A stretch of DNA of 38,012 nucleotides from Modestobacter caceresii (GCF_000761485.1 NZ_JPMX01000043.1:1-38012), one strand, 5' to 3'; numbered from the stretch's first letter, positions 1 to 8,038 are shown. Numbers and translations are program-made. Notes: generated from the letters alone by a model not told the origin.

Positions 1-160
1 TCCGCCGCCCGCCCCCGCCCCCGCACCGGCGCCCGCCCCCGCGCCGGCCCCGGCGCCGACGCCGACGGTCGAGCCGACTGAGGACGCCGAGCTGGACGAG
101 AAGGACATCGAGAAGGCCCTCGAGCGCTGGCGCGAGCGCCGGCGCGACCGCGACGACTGA
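1..160 (+). CDS. C-terminal fragment of a Pro/Ala-rich protein
   Basis: Only the last 52 codons are present, read from base 2 to the TGA at 158-160. The visible part is a run of alternating Pro and Ala (with PTPT) followed by an acidic then basic tail with DEKDIEKALERW and RERRRDRDD, probably one charged helix. The Pro-Ala stretch looks like a flexible linker or cell-wall-spanning spacer, but the family cannot be told from this tail. Third codon positions are almost all G/C, so the frame is credible. The same frame reopens directly after the TGA (see the small ORF at 182-277). Confidence 0.6.
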   Translation, partial: PPPAPAPAPAPAPAPAPAPTPTVEPTEDAELDEKDIEKALERWRERRRDRDD

Positions 161-181
161 CCGGTGTGTGTCGCGAGCGAG

Positions 182-277
182 ATGCTCGACCCGGCGACCG
201 GCGACCTGCTCGGCAACCTCCCCCAGGCGCTGGTCAACGCGGCGATCACCGTCTCCGAGGCGTCCTCCCCGGGCTGA
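182..277 (+). CDS. small ORF or in-frame remnant, 31 aa
   Basis: ATG at 182 begins a 31-codon frame (MLDPATGDLLGNL..., ending SEASSPG) in which every third codon position is G or C, as in real genes of this window. It lies in the same frame as the upstream Pro/Ala-rich gene, 21 bases after that gene's TGA. No convincing ribosome binding site precedes the ATG. It may be a small gene, the remnant of a longer ancestral C-terminus cut by a new TGA, or a readthrough extension. No family recognised. Confidence 0.35.
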   Translation: MLDPATGDLLGNLPQALVNAAITVSEASSPG

Positions 278-335
278 GCAGCAGCACGTGCGCGACGGGG
301 TGCGGGGAGTGTGCACGCGCCGGAGCGGGCCGAGC

Positions 336-382
336 GCGGTGCGCGAACCCCTCGACGGCCGCGGTGCGCGAGGACCCTCGAC
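336..382. repeat. 25-nt direct repeat upstream of the first ABM-like gene
   Basis: GCGGTGCGCGA occurs at 336-346 and again at 361-371, each followed after two or three bases by CCCTCGAC. The two copies are 25 nt apart, about two and a half helical turns, and end roughly 45 nt before the start at 427. This could be a regulator site, but in such GC-rich DNA a chance duplication is possible. Confidence 0.4.
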
Positions 383-426
383 CTCGCGGCGGTGCCGTCC
401 GGGCGCCGTCAGGGAGGAGGACGGAG

Positions 427-1050
427 ATGCACGCCAGGACCACCATGGTGCGCTGCGACCCGCAGGCCGTCGACGAGGGCATCGAGTACGTCCGCGACGC
501 CGTCTGGCCCATGCTGCGCGGCATGAGCGGCTGCGTGGGCATGTCGATGCTCGCCGACCGGGACGCCGGCCGCTGCATCGTCACCGCCGCCTGGGCCACC
601 CACGAGGCGATGCGGGCGAGCGCGGTCGCCGTCGGTGAGCTCCGCGACCGGGCCGCCGAGGTGATGCGGGCCGAGGAGATGGACGTCGCCGAGTGGGACA
701 TCGCCGTGCTGCACCGGGAGCACCCGGCCGGTGACGGCGCGTGGACCCGGGTCGTCTGGACCGACGGCGACCCGGCGCAGCTCATCGGCATGATCGACGC
801 CTTCCGGATGAGCCTGCTGCCACGGATGAGCGACCTGCCCGGCTTCTGCAGCGTCAGCCTGCTGGTCGACCGGGACACCGGCCGCGCCTCCGCGGCGATC
901 ACCTACGCCAGCCGGGCCGAGCTGGAGCAGTCGCGGGAGATGGGCTCGGCGATGCGCGAGGACTTCGCCGCGGCGACGGGCATGCGGATCGTCGAGGTCG
1001 CCGAGTTCGAGCTGGCCGTGGCGCACCTGCGGGTACCGGAGATGGCCTGA
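427..1050 (+). CDS. tandem-domain ABM-like dimeric alpha-beta barrel protein (copy 1)
   Basis: The 207-aa protein is two ferredoxin-like alpha-beta repeats of about 100 residues, resembling antibiotic biosynthesis monooxygenase (ABM)/stress-responsive barrel domains. Repeat 1 has GCVGMSMLADRDAGRCIV then EWDIAVLHR; repeat 2 has GFCSVSLLVDRDTGR then VAEFELAVAHLRVPE, so the halves look like an internal duplication. The start ATG has AGGAGGACGG just upstream. A same-length paralogue lies at 8989-9612, with shared GRCIV, GFCS and VAEF-VAHLR-PE blocks. ABM folds either carry out cofactor-free oxidation of aromatics or act as small-molecule sensors; no catalytic residue can be assigned here and the substrate is unknown. 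It is followed by a hypothetical gene on the same strand. Confidence 0.75.
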   Translation: MHARTTMVRCDPQAVDEGIEYVRDAVWPMLRGMSGCVGMSMLADRDAGRCIVTAAWATHEAMRASAVAVGELRDRAAEVMRAEEMDVAEWDIAVLHREHPAGDGAWTRVVWTDGDPAQLIGMIDAFRMSLLPRMSDLPGFCSVSLLVDRDTGRASAAITYASRAELEQSREMGSAMREDFAAATGMRIVEVAEFELAVAHLRVPEMA

Positions 1051-1178
1051 CCGGCTGAGCTGGTGCCGCCTACCACCGACGGCACCAGCCGAGCCGCGGC
1101 CGGAGCGCCCGGCTGTGGGCGGCGCAGCAGCCTGTGGACGACGGCCCGCCGGCACCCAGGGGCTGCCACGGTCGACCC

Positions 1179-1610
1179 GTGACCACGACGCCGCTCGCCC
1201 AGCTCCCCGTCCGCTCCGCCACCGACCTCACCCGGCGCTGGACCACCGTGCTCGCCCCGCCGGTCTTCGGTGCGCGCAGCCTCTGGCTGGCCTGGTTCGA
1301 CGCCGCCGGGCTGATGCTGCCGGTGCTCATGCCGGTCGACGACCTCCCCCGCCGGCCTCGGCACGAGAGCCTGTCCGGTCTGCTGGCGCTGCACGACGCG
1401 GTCACCGAGCAGAGCGACTGCGCCGACGGCCACCTCGCGCTGGCGCTGTGCCGGCCCGGCCGGTCGCTGGTCACCGCGAGCGACGACGAGTGGGCCGAGG
1501 CGCTGCGGGAGGACCTGGACAGCGGGGTCGACGGCAGCTGGAGCCTGCACCTGGCGGCCGGCGGCACGGTGTTCCCGCTGGTCGAACCGGCCCGCTGGGC
1601 CTGGCAGTGA
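1179..1610 (+). CDS. conserved-looking hypothetical protein, 143 aa
   Basis: I do not recognise a family. The frame has strong third-position G/C bias and reads VTTTPLAQLPVRSATDLTRRW..., with a hydrophobic centre (SLWLAWFDAAGLMLPVLMP) and an acidic second half; it is likely a small soluble cytosolic protein. A GTG start at 1179 is chosen because CACGGT, a possible -10 element, ends six bases before it. An in-frame ATG at 1134 would add 15 low-quality residues and lies closer to the preceding gene. It sits between the ABM-like gene and the XRE-cupin regulator. Confidence 0.55.
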   Translation: MTTTPLAQLPVRSATDLTRRWTTVLAPPVFGARSLWLAWFDAAGLMLPVLMPVDDLPRRPRHESLSGLLALHDAVTEQSDCADGHLALALCRPGRSLVTASDDEWAEALREDLDSGVDGSWSLHLAAGGTVFPLVEPARWAWQ

Positions 1611-1632
1611 CCAGCTCCCACAAGGGCGAGAC

Positions 1633-1663
1633 TTGACAAAAGTCATTGCTGGGCCGGCAAACT
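1633..1663 (+). promoter_or_regulatory. promoter with perfect inverted repeat for the XRE-cupin gene
   Basis: A consensus -35 TTGACA lies at 1633-1638, and CAAACT at 1658-1663 is the best -10, with a 19-nt spacer. Seven bases separate it from the ATG at 1671, so the mRNA is probably leaderless. TGAC-AAAA-GTCA at 1634-1645 is a perfect 12-bp palindrome over the -35, placed as expected for an autorepressor operator. Confidence 0.6.
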
Positions 1664-1670
1664 GGTCGGC

Positions 1671-2261
1671 ATGAGCGACGACGTCGATGCGGTGGTCCAG
1701 GCCGTCGGGCCCCGGCTGCGTGCGCTGCGCCAGCAGCGGGACACCACGCTGACCCAGCTGTCGGAGACCACCGGCATCTCGGTGAGCACGCTGTCCCGGC
1801 TGGAGTCCGGGCAGCGGCGAGCGACGCTGGAGCTGCTGCTGCCGCTCACCCGCGCCCTGCAGGTGCCACTGGACCAGTTGCTCGACGAGCCGCCGTCGCA
1901 GGACCCCCGGGTCCAGCCGCGCCCGGTGTTGCGCAACGGCATGACCATGCTGCCGCTCACCCGCCGGCCCGGCGGGCTGCAGGCCTACAAGATGATCATG
2001 CCCCCGGGTCACCCCACCGGCGGGGTGGAGCTCAAGACGCACGAGGGCTACGAGTGGCTCTACGTGCTCAACGGCCGGTTCGTGCTCTTCCTCGGCGACC
2101 AGCGGCTGGAGCTGACCCCGGGCGAGGTGGTCGAGTTCGACACCCACGTGCCGCACGCACTGACCAACCCCGGGCCGGCCCCGGTGGAGCTGCTGGCCCT
2201 GTTCGGGCCGCAGGGCGAGCGGATGCACGTGCGCGCCCGGCCGCGCGGCAGCGGCGACTGA
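1671..2261 (+). CDS. XRE-family regulator with C-terminal cupin sensor domain
   Basis: The 196-aa protein has an N-terminal helix-turn-helix (about residues 12-68, with LSETTGISVSTLSRLESG as the recognition region) and a C-terminal cupin_2 barrel (about 100-185) with the first cupin motif near HEGYEWLYVLNG and the second near GEVVEFDTHVPHALTNPG. This is the usual MerR-independent XRE-cupin layout: the cupin binds a small ligand and alters operator binding. It has its own TTGACA promoter overlapped by a palindrome, suggesting autoregulation. The next gene on the same strand, a formate/nitrite-type channel 155 bp downstream, is a plausible target. The ligand is unknown. Confidence 0.88.
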   Translation: MSDDVDAVVQAVGPRLRALRQQRDTTLTQLSETTGISVSTLSRLESGQRRATLELLLPLTRALQVPLDQLLDEPPSQDPRVQPRPVLRNGMTMLPLTRRPGGLQAYKMIMPPGHPTGGVELKTHEGYEWLYVLNGRFVLFLGDQRLELTPGEVVEFDTHVPHALTNPGPAPVELLALFGPQGERMHVRARPRGSGD

Positions 2262-2416
2262 GCCGGCACCGACGGCGCCGGGCCGGCCGGACACCTGCCC
2301 CCGGCTGGTCGGCGGGTCCACCGCTCACCGTGCGGGACCGCGCGCGGTTCGACAGGCTGGTGCCTCCCGGGCCTGAGACCACGGGCCGACCCGCTCGACT
2401 TCCCTGGAGGCACGCC

Positions 2417-3274
2417 TTGCCCGCTCGCGCACCCAAGGAGATCGCCCAGGTCGCCGCCGCGACCGGGGCGAAGAAGACCCGCCGTACCTGGGACAAGGTG
2501 CTGGTCAGCGCCTTCCTGGCCGGCGCCTACATCGCCTTCGGCGGCCTCGTCGCCATCGTCGTCTCCTCCGGCCTCGACCCGGAGACCTGGGGGACGCTGC
2601 CGACGCTGTTCACCGGCGCCACCTTCACCCTCGGCCTGGTGCTCGTGCTCGTCGCCGGCTCCGACCTGGCCACCGGCAACATGGCACTGGTCCCGCTGGG
2701 GGCCATGCGCGGCAAGATCGGCGCCGGCGACGTCGCCAAGAACCTGTCCCTGGTGCTGATCGGCAACCTGGCCGGGGCGCTGTTCGTCGCGTTCTTCCTG
2801 GCCGTGCAGACCGGGGTGATCGGCGACTCCAGCGCCACCGGCACCGGCGGGCTCACCTACGAGCGGCTGGCCTCGATCTCGGAGGGCAAGGCGCTGGGCG
2901 AGACGGCCTGGCAGACGTTCCTCCGCGCGGTCGGCTGCAACTGGCTGGTCTGCCTCGCGGTCTGGATGTCCCTGGCGGCGACGACCGTCTCGGGCAAGAT
3001 CCTGGCGATCTTCTTCCCGATCATGGCGTTCGTGGCGATGGGCTTCGACCACGTGATCGCCAACATGTTCTTCCTCCCGGCGGCGATCTTCGCCGGTGTC
3101 CCGGACCTGGGCTGGGACGACGCGGCGCTCAACTGGCTGCTGGCCGGCGCCGGCAACCTGGTCGGCGCGGTGGTCTTCGTGTCCACGTCCTACTGGTACC
3201 TGTTCCTGAAGGACGAGCCGGAGGACGAGCCCGAGGAGTCCGAGGCGTCCGCCCCGCCGGCGGAACGCGGCTGA
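2417..3274 (+). CDS. formate/nitrite transporter (FNT) family channel
   Basis: This 285-aa membrane protein belongs to the pentameric FNT channels that move formate, nitrite, hydrosulfide or similar small monovalent anions. Visible signatures are AGSDLATGN (residues 80-88), GNLAGA (116-121), CNWLVCLAVW (174-183) and FDHVIANMFF with the central pore His at about 212; about six hydrophobic segments fit the family. The tail (DEPEDEPEESEASAP) is acidic and cytosolic. The start is TTG at 2417 with GGAGG six bases upstream; the open frame continues further upstream but that part is not protein-like. No nitrite reductase or formate enzyme gene is adjacent, so the transported anion is undetermined. 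A strong hairpin follows. Confidence 0.88.
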   Translation: MPARAPKEIAQVAAATGAKKTRRTWDKVLVSAFLAGAYIAFGGLVAIVVSSGLDPETWGTLPTLFTGATFTLGLVLVLVAGSDLATGNMALVPLGAMRGKIGAGDVAKNLSLVLIGNLAGALFVAFFLAVQTGVIGDSSATGTGGLTYERLASISEGKALGETAWQTFLRAVGCNWLVCLAVWMSLAATTVSGKILAIFFPIMAFVAMGFDHVIANMFFLPAAIFAGVPDLGWDDAALNWLLAGAGNLVGAVVFVSTSYWYLFLKDEPEDEPEESEASAPPAERG

Positions 3275-3292
3275 CCCCCTCCACGAACGACG

Positions 3293-3326
3293 ACGGCGGC
3301 GCCCCACCTCGGTGGGACGCCGCCGT
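3293..3326. terminator. bidirectional hairpin terminator
   Basis: ACGGCGGCG (3293-3301) pairs with CGCCGCCGT (3318-3326), and CCCACC with GGTGGG continues the stem inside. It lies between the converging FNT channel and nuclease genes, so it can serve both. No long T-run follows, as is common in high-GC actinobacteria. Confidence 0.75.
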
Positions 3327-3356
3327 TGCTCGGTTCAGGAGCCGATCACCCCTCGG

Positions 3357-6011
3357 TCAGGACACCGCGCCGTCCTGCTCCTCGGAGCCCTTGCCCCGCC
3401 CCTGGTCGAGGAGGTCGGTGCCCGGGCCGCCGATCAGCGTGTCGCTGCCGTTGTCCCCGCGCAGCTCGTCGTCCCCGGCGCCGCCCAGCAGGACGTCGTC
3501 CCCGTTGCCGCCGCGGAGCACGTCGTCCCCGTCGCCGCCACAGATCACGTCGGCGCCGTTGCCGCCGGTGATCGTGTCGTTGCCGCCCAGGCCCATGATC
3601 ACGTCCACGCCGTTCCCGCCGCGCAGCACGTCGTCGCCCTCCGTGCCGACGAGCGTGGGCTCCAGGCCCTGGCAGAGCAGCGGCTCCGGCTCGACGACGA
3701 CCGACTGGAGGTCGATGCCGAGCAGCAGCGGGTCGTGGTCACTGGAGCGGTAGGGGTCCGCCACGTACAGCTCCGGGTCGCCGGCGTACTGGTAGGCGAA
3801 GGACTCCACCGAGTTGATGTTCCAGTGCACGACGTCGGTGACCTTGGCGGTGAGCTCGGCCGTGGCCAGCGCGTGGTCCAGCGAGCCGGACAGTGCGTTG
3901 AACACGTAGCTGTACCGGCCCGGGTCGAACTCCTCACCCAGGTTGACGAAGCCCTCGTCGCGGAGTGCCTCGATCGGGTCCTCCTGGGTGTAGGCGTTGA
4001 AGTCGCCCATCAGCACGACGTCCGAGTCGCCGGTCTGCGCCTCCAGCTGCTCGGCGAAGGCCGCCAGCGACTCCGCCTGCCGCACCCGGTCGCCATTGAA
4101 CGAGCCCTGCCCGGTGTCGAGGTTGTTACCGGTGCCGGTGCCGCCCTTGGACTTGAAGTGGTTGGCCACCACGGTGAAGGCGTCGCCGTCCGCGGTGAAC
4201 GTCTGGGCGATCGGCTCGCGGGCGTTGGACCAGACCGACTCGTCGACCAGGCCGACCGAGTCGCCGACCGGGGTGACGACGGCGGGCTGGTAGATGATCG
4301 CGTTGCGGATCACGTCCCGGTCGACCGCGTACAGCTCCTCCGGGAAGGCGACGTAGGCCCACTTCTGGCTGCCGGCGTCGGCGTTGAGCCGGGTCACCAG
4401 GTCGGCCAGCGCGGTGTCCGCGTTGCCCGGGGTGTAGCCGGTGGAGTCGGTGTCCTCGATCTCCATCAGGGTGACCACGGCGGCGTCCAGCGCGTTGATC
4501 GCCGGCACGATCTTGCCGGCCTGCTCCTCGAGCTCGGCCTGGTTCGGCGCACCCCGGCCGACCCCACCGAAGGTGAGGAAGTAGTTGAGCACGTTGAAGG
4601 CGCCCAGCTGGACGTCGCCACCGACCTCGCCCGGCGCGGCCGGACGGGTGTTCTGCGGCGCGAAGACGCCGTCCGCGGTGCCGTCGGCCGGCTGCAGCCG
4701 CCAGGCGTCGAAGCCGTAGCCGAGCACCAACGGCTCGGTGAAGGTCAGCTCGTCGCCCACCCGGACCGGGGTCTCCGGCGACAGGTAGGGCGCGGTGGTG
4801 ACGCTGACCCGGCTGCTGAGCGCGTCGTCGAGGACGATCCTGCGCAGCGCGTTGTCCGCCGCGATCGCGTCCGCACCGGCGCCGGGACGGGCCAGCTCCG
4901 TCGGCTGGACCAGCAAACCACCCTCGGACAGGGTCAGCTCGCCGTAGCTGGTCAGGGCGTAGACCTCGCTGACGGTCAGGGTGTCGACCGGCTCGACGAG
5001 CATGCCCTCGAGCCGCTCGCGGGCGTCGTCGTCGGCGGGCAGGTCCAGCGGGGTGGCTGCCGGCAGGTCCTCCACGGTGCCGTCGGCGCAGACGCCCACG
5101 TTCGCCTCGCCGCGGACCTGGGTCTGCTCGAAGTACTCCTCGGCGGCGCCGGTCACCGCGACCGTGTCGCCGAGGTCGACCTCGACCGCGGAGAAGACGA
5201 AGACCCCGTCGGAGGTGGCGGCGTCGCCGTCACCGTCGGCGTCCTGCAGGTAGAAGCCGGAGAGCCCGGGGACGTCGCCGACGACGACGCCCTCCACGGT
5301 GACCGTGGAGCCGGCCAGCGGGGTGGTCGCGCCCGCGCCCTGCACGTCGCCGATCTCGTGCGTCACCGGGGTGTCGCAGACCTCGCCGGAGGGCGGCGGC
5401 GGGTCGACCGGGCCGGGCGCTGCGGAGTTGACCACGCCCTTGCTGGCCGCGGCCGGACCGGACCAGACGAGCGCGTCGGTGGCCGCGTCGTAGCTGCGCG
5501 ACAGCGACTGCCCAGCCGGCTCGCTGCCGGTCTCCTCGACTCCGATGTCGATGCTGGTCGTCCCGGCGGCCGGGCCGCCGGCGGCGGTCATCGTCCCCTC
5601 GTAGGAGAGGAACTCGAGCACCTCCGTGCCGCGGACCAGGGCGACCGCGTCCGGGGCGCCGTTCTGGATCCCGTTGGACGGGTAGTCGACGACCGCGACG
5701 GCCGAGCCGTCCGCGGGCGCGGTCACGGCCGGGAGCGCGTCGGTGTCGTAGACCGCACCGTTGCCCCCGTTGTAGAGGACCACGCTCAGGCCGTCGGAGC
5801 TGGTGCCGGCGGGGAGCTGCACCTCGACGAACTCACCCACGTCGGTGCTGACGTTGTCGTAGTGGATCTCGGAGATGAAGGGCGTGGTGGGCGGCGCGGC
5901 GACCGCGACCGCCGGGACGGCGACGGCGGCGAGCACGGCAGCGGATGTCGCTGCCGCGCCGAGGGCAGCGCGCCTCGCAGCGGTGCGGGCGGTACCAGTG
6001 GGGAGGGGCAC
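3357..6011 (-). CDS. secreted ExeM/NucH-family nuclease with lamin-tail and RTX repeats
   Basis: This 884-aa secreted protein probably degrades extracellular DNA. A twin-Arg-free signal peptide (about residues 1-38, AVLAAVAVPAVAVA) is followed by a lamin-tail domain (about 40-160, FISEIHYDNV), an OB-fold-like ExeM region (about 200-330, ending in GFYLQDADGDGD) and an endonuclease/exonuclease/phosphatase domain with LGAFNVLNYF, VVTLMEIED, VVANHFKSKG, VLMGDFNAY and SSDHDPLLLG, which carry the expected metal and catalytic Asn, Glu, His and Asp. The C-terminus holds about seven GGxGxD calcium-binding nonapeptides (RTX type). The GTG at 6011 has GAGAGGA upstream and places the signal peptide at the N-terminus. 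Upstream lies a promoter with PhoP-box-like repeats, consistent with scavenging phosphate from DNA. Confidence 0.9.
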   Translation of the reverse strand: MPLPTGTARTAARRAALGAAATSAAVLAAVAVPAVAVAAPPTTPFISEIHYDNVSTDVGEFVEVQLPAGTSSDGLSVVLYNGGNGAVYDTDALPAVTAPADGSAVAVVDYPSNGIQNGAPDAVALVRGTEVLEFLSYEGTMTAAGGPAAGTTSIDIGVEETGSEPAGQSLSRSYDAATDALVWSGPAAASKGVVNSAAPGPVDPPPPSGEVCDTPVTHEIGDVQGAGATTPLAGSTVTVEGVVVGDVPGLSGFYLQDADGDGDAATSDGVFVFSAVEVDLGDTVAVTGAAEEYFEQTQVRGEANVGVCADGTVEDLPAATPLDLPADDDARERLEGMLVEPVDTLTVSEVYALTSYGELTLSEGGLLVQPTELARPGAGADAIAADNALRRIVLDDALSSRVSVTTAPYLSPETPVRVGDELTFTEPLVLGYGFDAWRLQPADGTADGVFAPQNTRPAAPGEVGGDVQLGAFNVLNYFLTFGGVGRGAPNQAELEEQAGKIVPAINALDAAVVTLMEIEDTDSTGYTPGNADTALADLVTRLNADAGSQKWAYVAFPEELYAVDRDVIRNAIIYQPAVVTPVGDSVGLVDESVWSNAREPIAQTFTADGDAFTVVANHFKSKGGTGTGNNLDTGQGSFNGDRVRQAESLAAFAEQLEAQTGDSDVVLMGDFNAYTQEDPIEALRDEGFVNLGEEFDPGRYSYVFNALSGSLDHALATAELTAKVTDVVHWNINSVESFAYQYAGDPELYVADPYRSSDHDPLLLGIDLQSVVVEPEPLLCQGLEPTLVGTEGDDVLRGGNGVDVIMGLGGNDTITGGNGADVICGGDGDDVLRGGNGDDVLLGGAGDDELRGDNGSDTLIGGPGTDLLDQGRGKGSEEQDGAVS

Positions 6012-6084
6012 GAACGGTCCTCTCGGAGGGCGACGCGGAGTGGGTCCGGGCACAGCCTGAGGGGCGGATGTGGACGACTCGCTG

Positions 6085-6114
6085 ACGTTAAGTGACCATT
6101 TCGTGACACGCCAA
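6085..6114 (-). promoter_or_regulatory. nuclease promoter with 11-nt direct repeats (PhoP/RegX3-box-like)
   Basis: Read on the minus strand, TTGGCG (6114-6109) and TAACGT (6090-6085) are separated by 18 nt and form a plausible -35/-10 pair about 75 nt before the nuclease start. Between them TGTCACG and GGTCACT repeat with exact 11-nt spacing, the period and GTCAC core of actinobacterial PhoP/RegX3 boxes. The regulator assignment is inference. Confidence 0.5.
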
Positions 6115-6257
6115 GGCGATGGACGGCGTCCCCGGCGAGTCCTCGGACGCGTGGCCGTGACCGGCTCCATCCCGCCGTCCCGTTCCCGGTGCGCCGAGGA
6201 CCACTCCGCTGCCCCGGCACCGGCCAGGGGCACGGAGCGGTGCCGTCGGGTCGCCGG

Positions 6258-6485
6258 TCAGTCGGCGGCGGTGTCCTGACCGGTGTCCTGCTGCTTGCGG
6301 AACCGCAGCGACTCCACCAGCACGTACCCGAACACCACGGTCCACGCGAAGCTCAGGAAGGCCTCGCCCCAGTCACCGTCCACCAGCCGCAGCACGATCG
6401 CGCCGAGGTTGTAGGCCACCGCGACGCCCGCCAGCAGCTGCACTCCCCGGTGGCCGAACCAGGGCGGGCGGAAGGGTGCGGCCAT
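6258..6485 (-). CDS. small membrane protein with two helices, 75 aa
   Basis: No family is recognised. The protein has a short Pro/Phe-rich N-terminus, two hydrophobic segments (about residues 14-33, VQLLAGVAVAYNLGAIVLRL, and 42-60, AFLSFAWTVVFGYVLVESL) and a charged tail with RFRKQQDTGQDTAAD, so it is probably an integral inner-membrane protein with both ends cytosolic. TAGCCT lies six bases upstream of the ATG, suggesting a leaderless transcript. It is divergent from the hydroquinone reductase gene, about 100 bp away. Confidence 0.7.
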   Translation of the reverse strand: MAAPFRPPWFGHRGVQLLAGVAVAYNLGAIVLRLVDGDWGEAFLSFAWTVVFGYVLVESLRFRKQQDTGQDTAAD

Positions 6486-6584
6486 GCCCAGAGGCTAGCC
6501 CGGCCCGGACCCATGAGGCCGTGGACAGCCCGGCGCCGCGCGCCACACGCTGCGGCGGAGCGTCCGGTCGGCGAGGCTGGAGGG

Positions 6585-7625
6585 GTGAGCACCTCCAAGA
6601 GCGGCAGCGGTTACGTCGAAAAGGGCCAGGACTACCAGCGGGACCAGAACTACATCACCGACCGGATCACCGCCGACGGCGACAGCCGATGGCCGGTGGA
6701 GGCCGGCCGGTACCGGCTGGTCATCGCCCGGGCCTGCCCGTGGGCCAACCGCGCGGCGATCGTCCGGCGGCTGCTCGGCCTGGAGCAGGCCATCTCCATG
6801 GGCATCTGCGGGCCCACGCACGACGAGCGCAGCTGGACCTTCGACCTCGACCCCGACGGCCGCGACCCGGTGCTGGGGTACGAGCGGCTGCAGCAGGCGT
6901 TCTTCGCCCGCGACCCGGAGTACCCGCGCGGCATCACGGTGCCGGCGATGGTCGACGTCCCGACCGGGGCCGTCGTCACCAACGACTTCAAGCAGATGAC
7001 GCTGGACTTCTCCAGCGAGTGGACCGCGTTCCACCGCGACGGCGCCCCCGACCTCTACCCCGAGCACCTGCGGGCGGAGATGGACGAGGTGATCGAGCGG
7101 ATCTTCACCGAGGTGAACAACGGCGTCTACCGCTGCGGCTTCGCCGGCTCCCAGCGCGCCTACGACCAGGCCTACCAGCGGCTGTGGACGGCGATGGACT
7201 GGCTCGAGGAGCGGCTGTCCACCCGCCGGTTCCTGATGGGCGAGACGATCACCGAGGCCGACGTGCGGCTGTTCACCACGCTGGCCCGGTTCGACCCCGT
7301 CTACCACGGCCACTTCAAGGCCAACCGGAACAAGCTGACCGAGCTGCCGGCGCTGTGGGGCTACGCCCGCGACCTGTTCCAGACCCCGGGCTTCGGTGAC
7401 ACCACCGACTTCCCGCAGATCAAGGAGCACTACTACGTGGTGCACGCCGACATCAACCCGACCCAGATCATCCCGATGGGCCCGGACACGTCGGTCTGGC
7501 TGACCCCGCACGGCCGCGAGGAGCTGGGCGGCCGCCCGTTCGGCGACGGCACCCCGCCCGGGCCGCCGATCGAGGGCGAGGTCATCCCGCCCGAGCACGG
7601 CCCCGGCGGCATCGGCCACCGCTGA
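6585..7625 (+). CDS. glutathionyl/mycothiolyl-hydroquinone reductase (GST superfamily)
   Basis: The 346-aa protein matches the Ecm4/YqjG-type xi-class GST family, which reductively removes a thiol from S-conjugated hydroquinones. The catalytic Cys is in ACPWANR (Cys51), followed by the family signatures GITVPAMVD, VVTNDF, and in the C-terminal helical domain MGETITEADVRLFTTLARFDP and FKANRNKL. Actinobacteria usually lack glutathione, so mycothiol is the likely thiol partner. The GTG at 6585 follows GGAGG; the long open frame upstream is not protein-like. A Pro/Gly-rich tail of about 40 residues is extra. Neighbours include other enzymes typical of aromatic or redox handling, but no clear operon. 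Confidence 0.9.
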   Translation: MSTSKSGSGYVEKGQDYQRDQNYITDRITADGDSRWPVEAGRYRLVIARACPWANRAAIVRRLLGLEQAISMGICGPTHDERSWTFDLDPDGRDPVLGYERLQQAFFARDPEYPRGITVPAMVDVPTGAVVTNDFKQMTLDFSSEWTAFHRDGAPDLYPEHLRAEMDEVIERIFTEVNNGVYRCGFAGSQRAYDQAYQRLWTAMDWLEERLSTRRFLMGETITEADVRLFTTLARFDPVYHGHFKANRNKLTELPALWGYARDLFQTPGFGDTTDFPQIKEHYYVVHADINPTQIIPMGPDTSVWLTPHGREELGGRPFGDGTPPGPPIEGEVIPPEHGPGGIGHR

Positions 7626-7707
7626 GCGCGCCGCAGCCCGGGCGCCCTGGTTGGCTGACCACGGCGTCCCGGGCAGCGGAGCCCGCGGACCGAGGAGAGG
7701 TGGCGCA

Positions 7708-8028
7708 GTGGTGCACAGACTGATCGTCCAGTACGGCCAGCCGACCGACCCGGCGGAGTTCGACCAGCACTACCGGGACGTGCACGTCGGCCTGGCGCAG
7801 GCCATCCCCGGGCTCCTCCGCTTCACCGTCGGGCACCCGCGGTCGATGGACCCCATCGCGCCCGGGCCGTACCTGATCGCCGAGCTGGACTTCGAGTCCG
7901 CCGACGCGATGGGGGCCGGCATGGGCTCCGAGGCCGGCCGCGCCGCCGGCGCGGACGTCGCCACCTTCGCCACCGGCGGGGCGTCCATGTCCAGCTTCGA
8001 CCTGGACGACGTCAGCCCGGCCGGCTGA
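7708..8028 (+). CDS. EthD-family small alpha-beta barrel protein
   Basis: This 106-aa protein starts VVHRLIVQYGQPTDPAEFDQHY and has RDVHVGLAQAIPGLLRFTVG, the pattern of EthD-type dimeric alpha-beta barrels (conserved FDxHYxxxHxxLAxxIPGL). EthD proteins often accompany P450 or polyketide/aromatic oxidation genes, though their chemistry is poorly known. GAGGAGAGG lies seven bases before the first of two adjacent GTG codons. It is the third barrel protein in the first 10 kb. It is followed after 10 bp by an uncharacterised gene and probably co-transcribed with it. Confidence 0.8.
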   Translation: MVHRLIVQYGQPTDPAEFDQHYRDVHVGLAQAIPGLLRFTVGHPRSMDPIAPGPYLIAELDFESADAMGAGMGSEAGRAAGADVATFATGGASMSSFDLDDVSPAG

Positions 8029-8038
8029 CCTCCGCACC

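Noticed and set aside
1646-2416. Upstream extension of the FNT channel frame
   Set aside because: It overlaps the XRE-cupin gene and is not protein-like; TTG at 2417 has a good ribosome binding site and the correct FNT N-terminus.
3417-3650. Periodic short repeats suspected as CRISPR or DNA satellite
   Set aside because: They encode the GGxGxD calcium-binding nonapeptides of the nuclease C-terminus and vary at third positions as coding repeats do.
3312-6095. Long plus-strand open frame of 927 codons
   Set aside because: It is antisense to the secreted nuclease, whose domains and signal peptide are unmistakable; its translation is low-complexity Val/Asp/Gly/Arg with no family pattern.
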